From positions 2,072,418-2,136,417 of the forward strand of contig WNKI01000002.1 in NCBI GenBank assembly GCA_015350385.1: a DNA stretch of 64,000 bases. The letters run 5' to 3'. Made by a program: the position numbers and the translations under genes. Each line of letters begins with the position of its first letter. The stretch's first letter is position 1. Shown here piece after piece: positions 32,161-41,507 of this stretch. The notes beneath the pieces are model-generated. The model saw nothing but the letters and a program-made list of their open reading frames with translations, did no database searches and had not been told where the DNA came from. Origin of the DNA: Aculops lycopersici (Eukaryota > Arthropoda > Arachnida > Trombidiformes > Eriophyidae).

Positions 32161-33525
32161 TTTCTATGGACTTTTAACAGTATCTATCTTCGATACAAAA
32201 CCCTTGTTATATTTATCAGCTGTTTTCAGATCTACACTCTGATTATATCGCATTTCGAACAATATACTGAATAGTTGGATATACCTTCTGTTCTTTCGTG
32301 ATAATTTGTTGATGGATCAATAAAACTATTTGAATTCTATGTAATAACGAGAGTGTTTTTCAATATCCTTTCCAGTTATGGTAGTTTTGTATTTTCCGTA
32401 AATCTACGCAGGAGCTCGTATCATATATTGTTTTTGTTTTGCTTCGCTCACTGTGGTTGTAAACAAATGAACACATTTTCTGCAGCGCACTGTATGCTTG
32501 ATTTCGTCACACGAATGATGAAAGGAATGTGGCACGAGCTTGGCGTTCAACACGAACACTTGCATTTCGAGATCTACTCGGATTTTACAATAGCAAAGGT
32601 TGGCGAACAGTGCAACTGGTGTTAGTTTAAATATATCGGTCAGATATTATTGGGCAACAACAAAAACTCTCATCCTGAGCATTCGACTTTTTGATATCCT
32701 AGCCGAAAGCAGAATGAGGGAACCCACAAACACTGAACTAGAAAATGCAAAAATGGTTCGTCTTATGTTGTATGATATGCGAACTTGATTGAGCCAGAGC
32801 TTGTGGTTTCAATACAGAGAAAAGCAAAGGGAGGTCTGGATTGTATAGATGAAAAGCTGATCTTGGGCTTACAAGCTTTCAAGGTGATTTGGCGAGAGGC
32901 ACAAGATGAAAACTCTTATGTATTCCAGTGTCTCGGGTGAATTGAGGCAAGCGCAATTTAGATTCCTTGAAATCGAGCACTGTCAAGCGTTCCATATTCG
33001 ATAATTGGTTTCAATTTACGATTGTTTTGTAAACAAAACCTTCGTCTCCTTCGCTAACAAGGTAACCTCTTTTAAGCTGACCGGAGTTTTTATTTTTTTA
33101 TATTTATCTAGACTTTGAAGGTAGATTGCGAGAGAAATATTCATAAGTAGGGACCGAGACTAACTTTTTATTGCTCAGCTCATCAAGCTGAATCCAATGA
33201 TATATAATTTTTGAAAATCCGAGGGTCATGCCCCGAGAGGTTACCTTGTAAGAGAAATAACCAATCGACTTTGACTAGACCATGATAGTCGATTCTACAA
33301 AGATTGACTCCCGGGTACAGCCTAAGCGCCGAGTTAGCGCCACCACGCCATCTATATCTGATCAGTGAACACTTGATGCAAAACCACGCGCTTCTGACAG
33401 TGAACACATGCAGCTCAGACTGTTGATTCGGATTAAAATATTCTCTACCTAATCCATGTGTCTTATGGATCTCACATTATTTATTAACCCTAATTTAGCC
33501 TCTTAACCCTCTTTAGCGACTGAAT
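32161..33525. other. intergenic stretch between ATG2 and ABCF3 (divergent)
   Basis: A 1.36 kb AT-rich stretch between divergent genes. Short open frames (32353-32625 plus, 33183-33407 minus) have no recognisable content. It should contain both promoters; I could not place them. Confidence 0.4.
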
Positions 33526-35682
33526 ATGTGTGACGTGATTCTAAAAGAGAAACTTAATGTCCAAGACCAAGATCTTGTGCGTTACATCAAAACCGCTTTG
33601 GAATGCGAAGATTTCGAGTCTTTCGAACACTTCGCGTATGAGCTTGGACCAATACTAGAAAGCTGCGATAGTAAGAGGACTCCTCAGGAGATAGATGAGG
33701 TATCTAAGTTACTCTGGAATGAGAAACAGAGCGATAACGATGAAAATGGGTACCAGCTATTCGACGAAGATTTGGGCGAGGGAAAAACCATTGACTTGAG
33801 GCCACAGAAACTCCTTGCGCCCGTTATTATCGAACAAGAGTTTGGCAAATCCTCTCTCAAAGACACCAGTTCCATATTTCTGAACTGTCAGCTAGACAAG
33901 ACCCTTCGTGTTGACAGGAAGCGACTGGAAAAGGCCGAGGCTAAGTTGCGATCCAAGCAGGAGAGGCGAGAAGCCATCGCAGCTGGACTGACATTGTCTG
34001 CACCCAAGAAGACTTATGAGCCCGCAACGGCTTCGACAACCCAACAAGTCAACAAGAGGGATGCAAACAATGAATCATCCAAGATTCGCGACATCAAATT
34101 GGAAAACTTTGACATTTCATTTGGAGATCGAGTGCTCCTTTCGGGGGCTGACATGACCCTTGTATTTGGCAGACGTTATGGTCTTTGTGGAAGAAATGGT
34201 TATGGAAAGTCTACTTTACTGAGAATGATAAGCAGCAGGCAACTGATTATCCCCAAGCATGTTACAATTTTGCACGTTGAACAGGAGGTAGTTGGCGATG
34301 ATACTCCTGTCATAGACTCATTGTTACAAACTAATGAGGAACGATACAAGCTTGTGATTCGAGAACGTGAACTTTCTGCCCACAAGGGCGAGATGAGCGA
34401 AAAGGAGCTCAAGGAACTTGCAGATGTTCATGCTAAGTTGCAAGAATGCGATGCCGATTCCGAGCCGGCAAGAGCCTCAAGTATTCTGTTCGGTCTGGGA
34501 TTTACACAAGCCATGCAACAAAGGCCAACGAGAGAGTACAGTGGTGGATGGAGAATGCGTATAGCTCTAGCTAGAGCTCTATTTGCCGAGCCAGATCTCC
34601 TACTACTCGATGAGCCGACAAACATGTTGGACTTCAAGGCAAACATATGGCTACGTGACTACCTGACAAACAAGTGGGAGTCTACCCTGCTTGTTGTATC
34701 TCACGACCGAGAGTTCCTCAACTCAGTTCCAACAGATATTCTTCACCTTCACTCGCATAGACTCGACACCTATAAGGGTAATTACGACATTTTCACGAGA
34801 GCCAAGGCGGAGAAGATGCGAAACCAAATTAGAGAGTATGAAGCACAACAGCAACTAAGGCAGCACACCCAAGAGTTTATTGATCGCTTCAGGTACAATG
34901 CCAAGCGAGCTGCTCTTGTTCAGTCCAAAGTTAAGATGTTGGAGAAACTGCCTGTGATAAAACCTGTCGAGAAGGAGTCTCCAGTTGTGTTCAGATTCCC
35001 CGAACCCTCAGCGATATCTGGTACTCTCTTCCAATTGGACGATGTCAGTTTTAGGTATACACCAGAGAGTCCGTTTATATTGAAGAATGTCAACATATCC
35101 GCTAGTTTGGATTCTAGAATCTGTATTGTCGGAGACAATGGATCTGGAAAAACAACTTTGTTGAAATTGATCACGAACGAGCTTGAACCAACCTCAGGCG
35201 AGAAGCGCGGCAAGTCTAGTGCCATCATCGGCTACTTCAGTCAGCATCACGTCGACCAGCTGCCTATGGACGTGAACCCTGTTCAGTGCCTTGCCCAGAG
35301 ATTCCCTGGTAAACCTCTCGAAATTTACAGAGCATCGCTAGGTAAATTTGGAATCACTGGAGATCTAGCCTTACAGTCCATCGAGACTCTAAGTGGAGGT
35401 CAGAAGAGCAGACTTGCATTTGCATCAATGATAATGTCTAACCCTCACATGCTAGTCCTCGACGAGCCTACCAATCACTTGGATGTAGAATCGATCGAGG
35501 CTCTAGCGGATGCGCTAATCAAATTTCAAGGTGCTGTAGTCCTAGTTTCTCACGACGAGCAATTTATCAAGAGCGTCTGCAAGGAGCTATGGCACGTTGA
35601 AGATGGAAAGGTGACATGTCTCAAGGATGGATTTGAGCAATACGTTGCTTTAGTCAAGGCTGCACTCGAGAAGATGCACTAG
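33526..35682 (+). CDS. ABCF3: ABC-F ATPase, ABCF3/GCN20 type
   Basis: This is a soluble twin ATPase of the ABC-F subfamily, linked to ribosome function and, in its yeast relative Gcn20, to eIF2 kinase control. The 718 residues match human ABCF3 (709) from end to end. The N-terminal domain of about 190 residues has YIKTALECEDFESFEHFAYE. The first ABC domain has Walker A GRNGYGKSTLL near 220, signature YSGGWRMRIALARALF near 335 and Walker B LLLLDEPTNMLD near 357. The linker has QQQLRQHTQEFIDRFRYNAK. The second domain has GDNGSGKTTLL near 536, LSGGQKSRLAF near 622 and LVLDEPTNHLD near 643. No membrane segments occur, as expected. It converges on POLR2B, and AATAAA lies 54 nt after the stop. Confidence 0.95.
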   Translation: MCDVILKEKLNVQDQDLVRYIKTALECEDFESFEHFAYELGPILESCDSKRTPQEIDEVSKLLWNEKQSDNDENGYQLFDEDLGEGKTIDLRPQKLLAPVIIEQEFGKSSLKDTSSIFLNCQLDKTLRVDRKRLEKAEAKLRSKQERREAIAAGLTLSAPKKTYEPATASTTQQVNKRDANNESSKIRDIKLENFDISFGDRVLLSGADMTLVFGRRYGLCGRNGYGKSTLLRMISSRQLIIPKHVTILHVEQEVVGDDTPVIDSLLQTNEERYKLVIRERELSAHKGEMSEKELKELADVHAKLQECDADSEPARASSILFGLGFTQAMQQRPTREYSGGWRMRIALARALFAEPDLLLLDEPTNMLDFKANIWLRDYLTNKWESTLLVVSHDREFLNSVPTDILHLHSHRLDTYKGNYDIFTRAKAEKMRNQIREYEAQQQLRQHTQEFIDRFRYNAKRAALVQSKVKMLEKLPVIKPVEKESPVVFRFPEPSAISGTLFQLDDVSFRYTPESPFILKNVNISASLDSRICIVGDNGSGKTTLLKLITNELEPTSGEKRGKSSAIIGYFSQHHVDQLPMDVNPVQCLAQRFPGKPLEIYRASLGKFGITGDLALQSIETLSGGQKSRLAFASMIMSNPHMLVLDEPTNHLDVESIEALADALIKFQGAVVLVSHDEQFIKSVCKELWHVEDGKVTCLKDGFEQYVALVKAALEKMH

Positions 35683-35735
35683 CCTCTAAAAGTTGTCTTG
35701 ATATCTATCGGAATATAAGCAGAATAGCAATGTGT

Positions 35736-35741
35736 AATAAA
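35736..35741 (+). terminator. poly(A) signal of ABCF3
   Basis: AATAAA 54 nt downstream of the ABCF3 stop codon. The 310 bp between ABCF3 and POLR2B (35683-35992) hold no gene. The POLR2B signal (AATAAA on the minus strand, 35961-35966) lies 27 nt from its stop. Confidence 0.6.
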
Positions 35742-35992
35742 AGAACGTAGCATGTATTCTAGTTTTTACAAGATAATGAGGATAACCTCGAGTCGCGTCG
35801 GCCGCTGGCAGTGGTAGTCTAATATGGCACACCTGTTGGCTGCGCGATGTCTTCTAGCCGCATCTTTAGGGCAAAATGACCCTGGAAATCAAATTCAAAA
35901 GTAACTTGTGTTTGTCTAAAATAAGTGTAAAATGCAACATAACAGTGCGATTTCAGCGAGTTTATTCAACTAATTTCAGTGTACCTAGGAGG

Positions 35993-38900
35993 TTAAATAG
36001 TCACCACTGGTTTTTCATCCCTCGACTCTCTGGAAGAAGGTAGATTCATGACCATTCTTGGTGCAATCGACATTGACATCAACTCCTGGAATAAAAGTTT
36101 CGCCGCGTAAGGCATCTTAACTTGTGAGATCTGTGTTTTGTTTTTGCAACTCTTACATTCGTAGGTGTTGTTACGTAGGTTGGCATTAGCAATGAGACCA
36201 CATAAATCGCAAACATGAACTCTATATGGATCCGAAACTTCGAAGAGACGTTCCCTCAAGAACTGAGCAGCACCATGAGATATCTGACAATCACGCTCCA
36301 TCTCTCCGAAACGTAGACCTCCGTCTCTTGCTCTGCCCTCCATAGGTTGTCGGACTAATATTTGCACCGGACCTCTGGCTCTGGAATGGATCTTATCGTC
36401 AACCATGTGTTTTAATCTCTGATAGTAGGTCGGGCCGATAAAAATCTGAGCATTAACTTTGCGACCGGTATGAGCGTTGTACATGACTTCGTAGCCACGA
36501 AGATGGTAGCCATATTCAGCCAATAAGTCTGAAATTTTCTGTACGTTGACGGTATCGTTGAATGGTGTGGCATCACCAATCTCGCCCTTGTTAGCTGAGA
36601 CCTTCCCCTGTAGACATTCAATCAAGTGACCAATGGTCATACGAGAAGGAATAGCGTGAGGGTTGATGATAATATCAGGCACAATACCCTCTGATGTGAA
36701 TGGCATGTCCTCTTGTCTATATGAAATACCGCAAGTACCTTTCTGACCGTGACGAGAGGCAAATTTGTCTCCGATTTGAGGTGTTCTGACCGACCTGACA
36801 CGAATCTTGCAAAACTTATTTCCATCGTTGTTGATCGTCAACATAACTTGATCGATGATTCCGCTCTCGGAGTTCCTCAAAAAGGTACTTGCATCTCTTT
36901 TCGTGTACCGGCGTACACTTGTATCAAGCTCGTCTTCATTTTCTGGCAGAACAACCGTCTTTCCAATGATAACATCATCTCCCGAGACACGAGTTCCTGG
37001 AGCAATGATACCATCGTCGTCTAATTTATCATAGATAGCATTCTTCATTCCATGACAAGTAGCTCTATCTGGTTTCTCAAAAGTCTCGACCTGATCTCCC
37101 ATTCGCTTAATCTCACTATCCTTGTAGGATCTGTAGAAGACAGATCTGAAGAAACCTCTATCGATGGCAGAGGCGTTCAAAATAACTGAATCTTCTTGGT
37201 TGTATCCAGTGTACGACATAATAGCGACTATAGAGTTGATACCGGCTGGTAGCTCCCTGAAACGCAGATACTCCATAGCACGTGTTGTCACAAGAGGCTT
37301 CTGGGGGTAGTATAATACATGTGCAAGTGTATCCATCCTAACGTGGAAATTGGTCATGTAGACTCCCATGGCTTGTTTACCCATAGCAGATTGGTAAGTG
37401 TTTCTCGGTGATTGGTTGTGATCAGGGAAAGGGATGATGGAGGCACAAACACCCAGTATCATAGATGGATGGATTTCACAATGTGTGTAGGTTGAACAAT
37501 ATTGTTGGTCGGAGTCGTCCAAATCTTCAGGTGTCATGGCAATCATAATTGTTTCCTCCTCAAGAGTGTCGACGTATTCCACGACGCCCGAGGCAACCAA
37601 TTCGTTCCAACTGTACTCGTTATAATCTCTGTTTTTCAACTCTTCAATGTGACTCCTTTTCAATAAAAGTTTCTGATTCTCTACAATCAGCAAGGGTCGA
37701 CAGATTCTTCCAGCGTCGGTGTAGATTCTGATCTCTCTATCACGAATATCACGCACCATTGACACTTCCGATACTACAATGTCCATACCTCTTCGAAGCT
37801 TCAAGAGAGTGTTAATCATCTCGTCGGGTTCTCTGTGTATACCGACCCAAGCACCGTTGACGAAGATCTTGGTGGAATCGGCGATGGCTGAGGGTGCAAT
37901 TTCTTCGATGTTATCCATACTCCACTCTTCTAAGAATTCTAGAATGGGCGTCGGCTGAGATCCGACAGAGATATATGACATCAGCGCGAGATTCTTGACG
38001 AGGCCTACGGCATGACCCTCTGGAGTCTCGGCAGGGCAAATCATACCCCACAATGTATTGTGCAGTTGACGAGGCTTAGCTAATTTACCATCTCTACCGA
38101 TAGGTGAATTGACTCGTCTCAAATGAGATAATGTTGAGGCGTAGGTTAGTCTGTTCAGAACTTGGGACACACCAGCTCGGGCTTGGTGAGCTTTCTTCTG
38201 GTCTCCCCAGTTACCTGTGGCTAACGAGTATTTCAGTCCATCAGATATAATCCTAGTCTTGATAGCCAATTCAAGATTGAAGTCTTTTCCTCTATCAATG
38301 TACTTCTGGGCATATAACCTAACTTCCTTAATCAGATTTCGAAACAAACCTCTAAATAAGTAGGCCATAAGAGGACCAGCCAAATCCAGTCTCTTATTTC
38401 CATAGTGGTCTCTATCATCAAGCTCTCGACGACCCAAAGCTCCCAACAGAAGTCTATGAACCATGTAACCGAGAAAATAAGCCTTTCTTCCTTCACAATA
38501 GGCTGCTACACCGACGTGAGGTAACATTTCCTTTTGCAAGATTTCCTTGGCATACTTGACTCTGCGCTCTTTGGTGACACCCGGTTTTGCACCTCTGATA
38601 CCTATGAAGTTAAGGGCGATCTCTTGGTCTTGAACCACAAAAGCTTCGTCAAGTGATGGTTTGACCATTTCCATCATCTCAGGATCTTCGAAGTCATAAA
38701 TAATGTGCTCAAGAATATCTCGGTCGGATACGAAACCTAGAGCTCTGAATACAATGATTATAGGAATCTCTTGCTTGATGTAGGGTAGAATAGCGACAAT
38801 ACGTTGACCAATGTTAGTCTTTTTAGCACCTTGGCTACCCCTACTGAGCATATTACACCACAAAGTGCTGGTTGGTCTGTTAGAATGTTCGACAACAGAG

Positions 38901-39574
38901 CGACATTCGGCTTTGTATGCAAATTTGGAGTCTTTCATCGAGAACACGTAGACTGTGTTGGAGGCCATCTTTTCTTGAGCAATCAGTACTTTTTCGGACC
39001 CATTAATAACAAAGTAACCTCCGGGGTCCAGAGGACACTCTTTGACTTCAGCTAAATCACGATCACTCAAACCGCTGAGATGGCAGTACTCTGATCTAAG
39101 CATGATTGGAACTTTTCCAATGTAAGTCTTACTGTGGTCTCGATTCTCTTCAGTACCGTCGGGTTGGATGGTTTTCTTAGTGATGTCAACATAAATGGGC
39201 GCCGAGTATGTGAGATTTCTCAAACGAGCCTCGTTTGGCATCATGGGAGCTTGCTGACCATCTTTTTCCCAATGTGTTGGTTTGGACAGATAAATTTGTT
39301 CGAATTTTACATAATACTTTGTCTGGGCCTCAATCTCTCCATTTCTATGTTGCGTCTCGCCTTGAAGTTCAATTTGAGCTGAATCTTCGACAATTCTTTG
39401 GATGGACATGGAAACAAACTCGTTAAATGAATCTAACTGCTGCCTGACTAAACCTTTTTCGTCGAAATATGACGAGATGACAACCCAACAGGCCTCCTGC
39501 CAAAGGTCGGGAGAGATCTCTTGCTCATCCGGGGACCTCGGCGGCGAGGCATCTGGATCCTCAGCACCGTACAT
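35993..39574 (-). CDS. POLR2B: RNA polymerase II second largest subunit RPB2
   Basis: This catalytic-core subunit of RNA polymerase II makes mRNA in the nucleus. The 1193-residue protein (human 1174) is one exon from ATG (MYGAEDPDASPP). Recognisable regions in order are: the protrusion (ISSYFDEKGLVRQQLDSFNE), the lobe, and fork loop and hybrid-binding regions with RRVNSPIGRDGKLAKPRQLH and WGMICPAETPEGHAVGLVKN. The hybrid-binding and wall region has NQEDSVILNASAIDRGFF and GDKFASRHGQKGTCGISYRQ, and the anchor and clamp DRDGGLRFGEMERDC-like GGLRFGEMERDC. The C-terminal zinc site has CDLCGLIANANLRNNTYECKSCKN split as two Cys pairs. All conserved blocks expected of an active enzyme are intact. Confidence 0.97.
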   Translation of the reverse strand: MYGAEDPDASPPRSPDEQEISPDLWQEACWVVISSYFDEKGLVRQQLDSFNEFVSMSIQRIVEDSAQIELQGETQHRNGEIEAQTKYYVKFEQIYLSKPTHWEKDGQQAPMMPNEARLRNLTYSAPIYVDITKKTIQPDGTEENRDHSKTYIGKVPIMLRSEYCHLSGLSDRDLAEVKECPLDPGGYFVINGSEKVLIAQEKMASNTVYVFSMKDSKFAYKAECRSVVEHSNRPTSTLWCNMLSRGSQGAKKTNIGQRIVAILPYIKQEIPIIIVFRALGFVSDRDILEHIIYDFEDPEMMEMVKPSLDEAFVVQDQEIALNFIGIRGAKPGVTKERRVKYAKEILQKEMLPHVGVAAYCEGRKAYFLGYMVHRLLLGALGRRELDDRDHYGNKRLDLAGPLMAYLFRGLFRNLIKEVRLYAQKYIDRGKDFNLELAIKTRIISDGLKYSLATGNWGDQKKAHQARAGVSQVLNRLTYASTLSHLRRVNSPIGRDGKLAKPRQLHNTLWGMICPAETPEGHAVGLVKNLALMSYISVGSQPTPILEFLEEWSMDNIEEIAPSAIADSTKIFVNGAWVGIHREPDEMINTLLKLRRGMDIVVSEVSMVRDIRDREIRIYTDAGRICRPLLIVENQKLLLKRSHIEELKNRDYNEYSWNELVASGVVEYVDTLEEETIMIAMTPEDLDDSDQQYCSTYTHCEIHPSMILGVCASIIPFPDHNQSPRNTYQSAMGKQAMGVYMTNFHVRMDTLAHVLYYPQKPLVTTRAMEYLRFRELPAGINSIVAIMSYTGYNQEDSVILNASAIDRGFFRSVFYRSYKDSEIKRMGDQVETFEKPDRATCHGMKNAIYDKLDDDGIIAPGTRVSGDDVIIGKTVVLPENEDELDTSVRRYTKRDASTFLRNSESGIIDQVMLTINNDGNKFCKIRVRSVRTPQIGDKFASRHGQKGTCGISYRQEDMPFTSEGIVPDIIINPHAIPSRMTIGHLIECLQGKVSANKGEIGDATPFNDTVNVQKISDLLAEYGYHLRGYEVMYNAHTGRKVNAQIFIGPTYYQRLKHMVDDKIHSRARGPVQILVRQPMEGRARDGGLRFGEMERDCQISHGAAQFLRERLFEVSDPYRVHVCDLCGLIANANLRNNTYECKSCKNKTQISQVKMPYAAKLLFQELMSMSIAPRMVMNLPSSRESRDEKPVVTI

Positions 39575-40158
39575 CTTTACCTCTTGTCAGTCTAGCCCGT
39601 TTCAATAAATTACAAAACTAACTATAATGTGATAATAAATAAATACAATCAGTCCACCCACCCGGCAAGTTGTTGCTACAGAATACTAATTGATGGCCGG
39701 ACACTGCACGGGTTTTGTGATTATGCCGACGAGCACATGTCGAACACTGTGTGCCTGCGGCTTTCAGTTGAAGGCACAAAATCCCTCGGCCATCCTCAGT
39801 GTTTTTCACGGGCCCTCTGAACGCGCGTTTTTTAACGCGCGTGGTATCCCAGTGCATAATTTCAACGTCCATTTGAATCCATCAACATATCCGGTATAAT
39901 GCATCTTAATCTCGAGGTATCTTGTTACATGATCTTTTCAATTCATATTAGCAACCGACGTGCTGGACTGGTCAAACTTGTGCTTGAATTTTAGGGTAGA
40001 AATGCATATAAGAAACAAGATAAGATACATATCGAAGTTAGAGTGGAGGCGAAGCAAGTTGAGTCGATTAGACTAGATATGTTGCACTACCCTCGTCGTT
40101 AATTAGTTTATTATTGATTGTATACAATACTGTGCTGACTCCTCATTCGATACTGATC
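39575..40158. other. POLR2B upstream region
   Basis: About 580 bp between two minus-strand genes. It holds the POLR2B promoter region and a perfect 9-bp hairpin at 39821-39842. Short open frames on both strands are unsupported. Confidence 0.4.
39821..39842. repeat. perfect 9-bp inverted repeat with T4 loop
   Basis: ACGCGCGTT (39821-39829), TTTT, AACGCGCGT (39834-39842). A CpG-rich perfect palindrome about 250 bp upstream of the POLR2B ATG. Function unknown. Confidence 0.85.
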
Positions 40159-41502
40159 TTATGCTGCGGCAACCGATGGCCTCTCGGTGGTGGTTGTGGT
40201 GGAGCTTGAAACCATTTCGGCGGCTCCCTCGACCAATCGCTCGGCTGCCTTGTCGATAGCCTCTGAAACTTTTTCCAAAAGCGACCCGTTACCTCTAGTT
40301 GCGGTGCTGACTTCTACCGGATTTGAGGTAGTCATCTCCTCAGTTGGTGCGGCTTCAGTCGAGGTTGTGCTGGAGCTGGCGGCTGTTGTCTGCGTCTCTG
40401 CGGCTAGCGAGCCGGTAGTTGTTGTTGGTGGTGCACTGGTGGTTGTGGTGCTTGTCGATGTCTCCCTCTCGATGGCCGATGGGGTTGTTGTGATTCCGTC
40501 GGAAGTTCCAGTGGCCGTTGATGATGGCTCACTAGTTGCCGCACGGTTCAATGGCTCGAGGGTCGATGGCGAAGCCTCGTTGGCTGGAGTGGATGTTGTT
40601 GTGGTGATGGCCTCAGTCTCATTTAGAGGCACAAAGAGCAATCTTCTGGTCATGAAAACAAAGTTCTCGCCAACATGACGAGTGAGCATTGTCTTCCTCA
40701 AATACTTCTTGCCCTCAATCTCGACAATTTCCTCTTTGGTCTCATTTGGCATAAATGGTCGCACTGGTCTTTCGATGGATCCCACCTGTGGCTGATCCCT
40801 TTCGTTAGTCTCCTTTGGAGGCTCTGCACCTGAAGCTTCCTTGTTCATGGGATCCTCTGGGTTCGCTGGAGTCTCTGATGGAGGTGGACGCATAGCCGAC
40901 TCTTGGAGTGCGTGGTGCATCAGACCGATCATCATTTGAAATGGATCAAATGGTATTGGTCTCTCCATTGAGCTGCTGCTCTCGCGCTCACCTTCCGGTC
41001 CCTTGGGTGGGTTGAACATTGGCCTTGAAGCCTCGTCTTGTCCCAGTAGATGACGCATTGGATGTTCGTGACGATCTTGGTCATCTGGTCTGTTGACACG
41101 GAACATGGTGAATGGATTCCTGAACTCCAATGTGCGTCTGATGGTCTCGCCCTCACCCTCCCTGTTACCTGGGCCAGACTCCTCTCTTGGTCTCTCTTGC
41201 TCGCCATTTGTATCACCTGGCGCATGCATAATGGGGATCAAGAAAATCCTACGCAATGTGACATGTCCAGTGATGGGATTCTCGCCCTCCGAACCTTGTG
41301 GATCTTGAGGGGAGCTACCTTGAGCAGCAGGTGGTTGCTGAGGTTGGTTCTCGCTCAACTTGATCTTCTCAACTTCATCAAAATCATATCTAGGACCCGA
41401 ATTTTGTCTGGTCACCTTGACTGGTTCCTTCTCGATGGAAGCCAACGATAGGCCCACGAGTGCAACCAGCACCAGGCACCTGTACCAAATGAACGATTTC
41501 AT
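40159..41502 (-). CDS. secreted Pro/Glu-rich and mucin-like Ser/Thr-rich protein
   Basis: I recognise no family. The open frame extends to a GTG at 41577, but the first ATG (41502, G at -3) begins a clear signal peptide, MKSFIWYRCLVLVALVGLSL, cleaved probably after ASI or nearby. That leaves a secreted protein of about 425 residues (447 with the signal). The first half is rich in Pro, Glu and Gly. It contains two similar hydrophobic patches preceded by basic residues: GHVTLRRIFLIPIMHAPGD (near residue 80) and GENFVFMTRRLLFVPLNETE (near 285). The C-terminal 130 residues are Thr/Ser/Ala-rich, likely O-glycosylated, with a few N-glycosylation sequons. No membrane anchor is seen. It could be a salivary, cuticular or extracellular-matrix protein; there is no evidence to choose. 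Confidence 0.75.
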   Translation of the reverse strand: MKSFIWYRCLVLVALVGLSLASIEKEPVKVTRQNSGPRYDFDEVEKIKLSENQPQQPPAAQGSSPQDPQGSEGENPITGHVTLRRIFLIPIMHAPGDTNGEQERPREESGPGNREGEGETIRRTLEFRNPFTMFRVNRPDDQDRHEHPMRHLLGQDEASRPMFNPPKGPEGERESSSSMERPIPFDPFQMMIGLMHHALQESAMRPPPSETPANPEDPMNKEASGAEPPKETNERDQPQVGSIERPVRPFMPNETKEEIVEIEGKKYLRKTMLTRHVGENFVFMTRRLLFVPLNETEAITTTTSTPANEASPSTLEPLNRAATSEPSSTATGTSDGITTTPSAIERETSTSTTTTSAPPTTTTGSLAAETQTTAASSSTTSTEAAPTEEMTTSNPVEVSTATRGNGSLLEKVSEAIDKAAERLVEGAAEMVSSSTTTTTERPSVAAA

Positions 41503-41507
41503 CTCGC

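Noticed and set aside
35761..35990. Possible small gene between ABCF3 and POLR2B
   Set aside because: No open frame of useful length. The stretch is explained by two convergent 3' ends.
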